From assembly GCF_024189315.1 (NCBI RefSeq), contig NZ_JAIZEO010000001.1, forward strand, positions 868,001 to 932,000: a stretch of 64,000 nt of DNA. Direction: 5' to 3'. Made by a program: the position numbers and the translations under genes. Positions 60,435 to 64,000 of the stretch are shown here, one piece after another. The DNA comes from Halobacillus sp. A5 (GTDB lineage: Bacteria; Bacillota; Bacilli; Bacillales; Halobacillaceae). A model generated the notes under the pieces. That model did not search any database. It had not been told where the DNA came from and saw only the letters and a program-made list of their open reading frames with translations. Within the stretch, counting starts at the first letter, position 1. Each line of letters begins with the position of its first letter.

Positions 60435-62192
60435 TCATGAAATATTTGTAGAGTTTAGAATCTTTTCTTTATCTTGATACTGAATATCATAAATTCTTTG
60501 ATAAGGACCGCCATTAACTAACAGATTGTCATGAAGACCCCGCTCTACTATGTGACCGTCTTCTAAAACAAGAATTTCATCCGCATGCTTTAATGAAGAA
60601 ATACGGTGAGCGATAATAAATGTAGTTCGTCCCTTCATCACTTCTTTTAAAGCCTTTTGAATTTGAAATTCTGTTTCCATATCTACTGCTGAAGTAGCAT
60701 CGTCTAAAACAAGTATTGCAGGATCAATTAAAATTGCACGTGCAATAGCAATCCGCTGCTTCTGCCCTCCTGAAAGCCCCATTCCTCTTTCACCAAGCAA
60801 TGTATCGTAACCTTCAGGCATTTGCATTATGAAATCATGGGCCTGGGCTCTCTTCGCCGCGGCTGTCACGTCTTCAATCGTAGCATCAGGATTTCCGTAA
60901 GCGATATTTTCTTTAATGGTCGTAGAAAAAAGAAACGATTCCTGAAGGACGAAGCCTATATTTTTTCTTAATGATTTCAATCCATAATCCGCTGCCGGAC
61001 GCCCGTCAATTAAAACGTTTCCCAGCTCAGGCTCATAAAAACGAGTAATCAATTGAGTAATACTTGTTTTACCTGACCCTGTGGCACCAATTAATCCAAT
61101 TGTCGTTCCTGGCGGGGCGTCAAAGTTGATATCCTTTAAAGCAGAGTCATCATCTTTCGTATAAGTTAGTGTTACGCGGTCGAATGTCACATGACCCTTT
61201 AAACGATCCTGTATGACTGCATTTTCTTTTTCTTTTATATCCTCATCCGCTTCGAGAATTTCAAGCAGTCTTTCCCCTGAAGCCTTGGACTGGGAAAAAA
61301 GGTTGATTACAAACCCCAGGTTCATAAGAGGTCCAAGAATGTACCACACCAGACTGAAGAACGCCACGAGTTCTCCAAGCCGCAGGGAGTCATTTACTAC
61401 GAGATAACCTCCAAATGCAAGGAGTGCTATCACACATACATTCCCTATAAACTCCATTAGAGGAAAGTAGCGTGCCCAAATATTCGAAGTGGTAATATAG
61501 TTCGTGCGATAATGCTCACTTCGATCGAGGAAACGTCCTACTTCAAAATCTTCTCTTGATAATGATTTTACCGTATTCATTCCACTTATATTTTCCTGAA
61601 CCCTTGTGTTCAGCTTGCCAAATGATTTTCTAATTTTACGAAAAGCCGGATGCACACGGCGGTCAAACTGATAAACAACAAATGCTAAAAAAGGCATAGC
61701 CGCCATCGTTACTAATGCAAGGGGAACAGAATAATAAAACATAACGCTTAAGCTTATGACAATCAACAGAACGATGCGTACAAGTTCGGAGAATCCCATA
61801 GCTAAAAAGAACCGGAATCCTTCCACGTCAGCAGTCAGCCTTGACATAATGTCGCCTGTTTTCGCATTGTCATAGTATTTAAAAGGAAGACGCTGAAGCT
61901 TCTTATACAGTTCATCCCGTAATACATATACAGATTTAATACCGAAGTATTCGCCTAAATATTGATGGTAATATGTAGCGAATCCTTTAAAAATCATGAG
62001 CACAATAAAAGCAATACAAATATAAGGAATTAGATGATAGCGTTCTTCGGCTACTACATCATCAATTGTAATTTGAAGAACAACAGGGTAGATTACAGTA
62101 ATTCCTGTTACGAATAACAATGAGAACAATGACCAGAAGAAAAAAGACTTAAACGGCCAATAATACGGTTTTAATTTTTTAAAAATATCCAC
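60435..62192 (-). CDS. ABC exporter subunit (transmembrane + ATPase), YknU-like
   Basis: Half-transporter of 585 residues, partner of the gene 16 bp downstream. Six-helix membrane domain (about 20-310) and ATPase domain (340-580). Walker A GATGSGKTS near residue 373, canonical signature LSGGQKQRIA near 477, but Walker B reads ILVLDDATSAVD with Asp in place of the catalytic Glu. This complements the partner's defects, so one composite ATP site is canonical and one degenerate. GTG is chosen as start (MDIFKKLKPYYWPFK) because AAGGAGGG lies 7 nt upstream; an ATG seven codons earlier overlaps that site. Confidence 0.88.
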   Translation of the reverse strand: MDIFKKLKPYYWPFKSFFFWSLFSLLFVTGITVIYPVVLQITIDDVVAEERYHLIPYICIAFIVLMIFKGFATYYHQYLGEYFGIKSVYVLRDELYKKLQRLPFKYYDNAKTGDIMSRLTADVEGFRFFLAMGFSELVRIVLLIVISLSVMFYYSVPLALVTMAAMPFLAFVVYQFDRRVHPAFRKIRKSFGKLNTRVQENISGMNTVKSLSREDFEVGRFLDRSEHYRTNYITTSNIWARYFPLMEFIGNVCVIALLAFGGYLVVNDSLRLGELVAFFSLVWYILGPLMNLGFVINLFSQSKASGERLLEILEADEDIKEKENAVIQDRLKGHVTFDRVTLTYTKDDDSALKDINFDAPPGTTIGLIGATGSGKTSITQLITRFYEPELGNVLIDGRPAADYGLKSLRKNIGFVLQESFLFSTTIKENIAYGNPDATIEDVTAAAKRAQAHDFIMQMPEGYDTLLGERGMGLSGGQKQRIAIARAILIDPAILVLDDATSAVDMETEFQIQKALKEVMKGRTTFIIAHRISSLKHADEILVLEDGHIVERGLHDNLLVNGGPYQRIYDIQYQDKEKILNSTNIS

Positions 62193-62315
62193 TTTATTTC
62201 CCTCCTTTTTCATTAACGTATTTACTAATATATCGAGTATCGAAATAAATTTCCACCTATTTTACGAAATTTTTTAAAATTTAGGAAAAAAACGTATGCG
62301 CTATCATTAAGCATA

Positions 62316-62349
62316 TAAAAAAACAGGCTAAATTATGAGCCTGTCTTTT
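62316..62349 (-). terminator. Terminator-like hairpin at the edge of the repeat block
   Basis: On the minus strand GACAGGCTCATAATTTAGCCTG folds into a stem (AGGCT with AGCCT) followed by a T7 run. No gene ends just upstream on that strand, so it may belong to the repeat element or stop transcription running out of it. Confidence 0.5.
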
Positions 62350-62409
62350 CAGAGTGTTAAAAAACTAGGATGGATATAGACATAGCTCTCCCGAATCCTC
62401 CAATAAGTA

Positions 62410-62541
62410 TTTGAAGAAAAGGAACTGGAAAAAGAGTCGCTTTCCAACAGGCAGGCCGGCAAGTCTTCTCGTTCTTTGACCCGCGGGACTCTCCTGTCTG
62501 CCCCGCAGGAGTCGACACTTTTTCCGTTCCTTTTAATCAAA
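62410..62541. repeat. Large palindromic intergenic repeat, copy 1
   Basis: The arms TTTGA, AAAAGGAAC, GGAAAAAG and GTCG on the left pair with CGAC, CTTTTTCC, GTTCCTTTT and TCAAA on the right, giving a roughly 130-bp stem-loop. The interior has CCCCGCAGGAGTCG and TCGCTTTCC motifs of the kind seen in Bacillaceae intergenic palindromes. Confidence 0.65.
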
Positions 62542-62620
62542 GAAGACTTTCGAACCATCGAAGTATAAGCCTTGTGGAAGAGTTAATTTTTGACACTTGA
62601 TCGAGTACTATTTTATCGAA

Positions 62621-62747
62621 AAAGGGTTTTAGGAAACGTCGAGACTCCTATTGGAGAGGCGAATAAGGGGTGACTCCGCAGGACTGAATAAGTCCGAGGA
62701 GGCACACCATTCGCCCATGGAAAGGGAGTCGTTTCCTAAAACCCTTT
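62621..62747. repeat. Large palindromic intergenic repeat, copy 2
   Basis: AAAGGGTTTTAGGAAACG (62621-62638) pairs perfectly with CGTTTCCTAAAACCCTTT (62730-62747). Internal pairs include GACTCC/GGAGTC, GGCGAAT/ATTCGCC and a GGACT/AGTCC tip. Size and internal motifs match copy 1, in opposite orientation. Confidence 0.7.
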
Positions 62748-62821
62748 CCTCTGAATCATGCAGGGAATGTTTACACTTGATAACAGAGGAATCAATCAGA
62801 AAAGACAGGCTCAATTATAAG

Positions 62822-62962
62822 GAGAGTTTTTTTTCAGTGAAGGGCGGTCAATTACCAGGAGACTCCTGCGGAAAAACGGGCGATCCGAGACCCCGCAGTG
62901 GGGTTTTCACGAGGAGGCTCGGGCGTTCGTCCGCGGAAAGCGAGTGGTATTTGTTCGCACGG
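62822..62962. repeat. Degenerate palindromic repeat, copy 3
   Basis: Contains GAGACTCCTGCGG, GAGACCCCGCAG, GAGGAGGCTC and CCGCGGAAAGCGAG in the same order as Bacillaceae intergenic palindromes, but its outer arms pair only partially. CGTTCGTCCG (62924-62933) recurs at 25282-25291 before the pycA terminator. Confidence 0.5.
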
Positions 62963-62968
62963 GCGCAC

Positions 62969-63010
62969 AAAAAAAGCTTGTAGTAAAACACAGGGGTTTC
63001 TCTACAAGCT
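62969..63010 (-). terminator. Terminator after ykuV
   Basis: On the minus strand AGCTTGTAG and CTACAAGCT pair around an 18-nt loop, followed by T7. A second hairpin (CAGGCTCA/TGAGCCTG, 63013-63032) lies between it and the ykuV stop. Confidence 0.8.
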
Positions 63011-63045
63011 GACAGGCTCAATTATGAGCCTGGCTTTATTACGAT

Positions 63046-63498
63046 TTATTTTTGATTTACGCCTAATACACGGTTCACACGTTTGCGAAGCATTTTCATG
63101 CCCCCGCCGCCAGCCTGGAAGTGGCGGAGATTACCTTCTTCATCAAATACATAATAAGCTGGCACATACTGATTTTCAAAGGCATCGGTAAGCTTGTGTT
63201 CGTTATCCACATAGATAGGCTGAGAAATACCGTGTTCATCAGCTACTTCTTTAATTTGATCGAGATCAAGATCTTTTTCTGATCGCGGCATATGAACGGC
63301 GATAACATTAAGATCTTCACTATATTCATCACGGAACTCATTCACGTTGGGCATTGCTTCTTTACAAAGCCCGCAGCTCACTGACCAGAAGTGAATAAGA
63401 GTTGGTTTGCCGCCGACTAAATCGTCTTTACTCAATGGTTCACTATTGTACCATTTTGTCGCTTCAGGCAGCTCTGGCATTGGTGTTCTTAGTTTCAT
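63046..63498 (-). CDS. ykuV: Thiol-disulfide oxidoreductase YkuV
   Basis: Thioredoxin-like cytoplasmic oxidoreductase of 150 residues, closely matching B. subtilis YkuV over its length (LIHFWSVSC...LCKEAMPNVNEFRD; VPAYYVFDEEGNLRHFQAGG). The active site is CGLC at residues about 42-45 and the cis-Pro is in VPAYYVF. No signal peptide, unlike ResA/TlpA. AAAGGAGG precedes the ATG. It lies next to the peroxiredoxin ykuU, which suggests a role in peroxide or thiol homeostasis, perhaps as reductant. Confidence 0.95.
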   Translation of the reverse strand: MKLRTPMPELPEATKWYNSEPLSKDDLVGGKPTLIHFWSVSCGLCKEAMPNVNEFRDEYSEDLNVIAVHMPRSEKDLDLDQIKEVADEHGISQPIYVDNEHKLTDAFENQYVPAYYVFDEEGNLRHFQAGGGGMKMLRKRVNRVLGVNQK

Positions 63499-63533
63499 TC
63501 TGTGTTCCTCCTTTAACTCTTTACGTTCTATGG

Positions 63534-63562
63534 AAAAAAAGGTCTAACACTAAGGTTAGACC
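63534..63562 (-). terminator. Terminator between ykuU and ykuV
   Basis: On the minus strand GGTCTAAC and GTTAGACC pair around CTTAGT, followed by seven T residues. ykuV is therefore only partly cotranscribed with ykuU. Confidence 0.85.
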
Positions 63563-63577
63563 CGTTTAAAAATTCAA

Positions 63578-64000
63578 TTAAAGTGTTTCCTGACCTGGCT
63601 TCCAGTTTGCCGGGCAAAGTCCGCCGGTTTGAAGTGCCTGAAGCACACGAAGAGTTTCGTCTACGTCACGGCCGATGTTGTTGTGGTTTACCACTTGATA
63701 CTGCAGTTCACCTTCAGGACTGATGATGAATAGTCCGCGAAGTGCTACACCTTCATCTTCTACTAGTACACCATAGTCTTTAGCCACTTGGTGGTTCGTA
63801 TCAGCAGCCAATGAATACTCAAGATCACCTAAACCGTTATCTTCACGGCTTGTATTAATCCAGGCTAAGTGAGTGTGGATCGTATCAGTAGAAACCCCGA
63901 TCACTTCTGCATCAAGATCTTCAAATTCATCAAAGCGGTCAGAAAGTGAAGTAATTTCAGTTGGACATACGAAAGTGAAATCCATAGGGTAAAAGAATAG
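63578..64000 (-). CDS. ykuU: 2-Cys peroxiredoxin YkuU (partial, N-terminus outside window)
   Basis: AhpC/Prx1-type peroxiredoxin that reduces peroxides. The visible 140 residues begin inside LFFYPMDFTFVCPTE, which carries the peroxidatic Cys, and extend to the resolving Cys in GGLCPANWKPGQ near the C-terminus, so this is a typical 2-Cys form. The frame is open to position 64000 upstream of the first Met, so the true start lies outside. Pairing with ykuV matches B. subtilis. Confidence 0.95.
   Translation of the reverse strand, partial: LFFYPMDFTFVCPTEITSLSDRFDEFEDLDAEVIGVSTDTIHTHLAWINTSREDNGLGDLEYSLAADTNHQVAKDYGVLVEDEGVALRGLFIISPEGELQYQVVNHNNIGRDVDETLRVLQALQTGGLCPANWKPGQETL

Larger units (their letters stand above)
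62337..62812. repeat. 476-bp repeat element with 14-bp inverted ends
   Basis: GAGCCTGTCTTTTC (62337-62350) and GAAAAGACAGGCTC (62799-62812) are perfect inverted repeats. Between them are two large palindromic repeats (separate entries) and no convincing protein gene. The arrangement could be a non-autonomous mobile element or chance inclusion of terminator halves; no target-site duplication was recognised. Confidence 0.45.

Noticed and set aside
62349-62983. Open frames of 60-110 codons across the palindromic repeats on both strands
   Set aside because: They follow the GC-rich repeats, have no ribosome sites and differ between repeat copies.

Overview
The window is about 64 kb of chromosome from a spore-forming, low-GC Gram-positive bacterium of the family Bacillaceae. 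Almost every gene has a recognisable Bacillus subtilis counterpart, in the order ykuU-ykuV ... yknUV ... ktrC ... rnjA-rpoY-ykrA-def-ykyA-pdhABCD-slp-SR1-speA-yktAB-ykzI-yktC-yla genes-ftsW-pycA-ctaB to ctaG-ylbA to ylbP-panE-bshC-mraZ-rsmH-ftsL, read from right to left. Sporulation-linked genes (rsfA, ylbJ, ylaJ, ylbD) support a spore former. Very acidic exported proteins and linkers (SepM, CtaC, PdhC linker, YkyA, the polysaccharide deacetylase) and a BCCT osmolyte transporter suggest a halophile or halotolerant organism of the Halobacillus/Virgibacillus kind. The genus is inference.

Layout. 0-5 kb: start of the division/cell-wall cluster (ftsL, rsmH, mraZ), bacillithiol synthase bshC, a DUF3397 membrane protein and panE. 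5-16.5 kb: the ylb block (ylbP, rsfA, a CoA-family enzyme, rpmF, yceD, tmcAL, sepM, ylbK, ylbJ, coaD, rsmD, ylbG, ricF, ylbD, ylbB, ylbA). 16.6-25 kb: an AI-2E family permease, an acetyltransferase, and the caa3 cytochrome oxidase operon ctaB-C-D-E-F with ctaG and ctaM downstream. 25-31.5 kb: pycA, ftsW, ylaN, glsA. 31.5-37.5 kb: small yla/ykt genes, an inositol monophosphatase and a nitronate monooxygenase. 37.6-43.4 kb: speA, an SR1/SR1P locus, a polysaccharide deacetylase, a BCCT transporter and slp. 43.4-49.3 kb: pyruvate dehydrogenase operon pdhABCD and ykyA. 49.4-55.9 kb: def, ykrA, a tiny basic ORF, rpoY-rnjA, a pyruvate oxidase and ktrC. 56-64 kb: cytochrome bd (cydAB), a heterodimeric ABC exporter (yknUV-like), a block of palindromic repeats, ykuV and a partial ykuU.

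Together the genes centre on pyruvate (pyruvate dehydrogenase, carboxylase, oxidase) and terminal respiration (caa3 and bd oxidases). Regulatory signals readable in the DNA include phased MraZ boxes before mraZ, an exact Rex palindrome before cydA, a sigma-B-like promoter before the pyruvate oxidase, and CcpN and cre boxes at an SR1-type dual-function RNA. The least explained features are a hairpin-rich small RNA diverging from rsmD, a 25-residue basic peptide ORF with a strong ribosome site, a roughly 490-nt leader before the BCCT gene, and a 0.7-kb cluster of large palindromes. ctaA (heme A synthase) and typA/bipA are missing from their usual positions.
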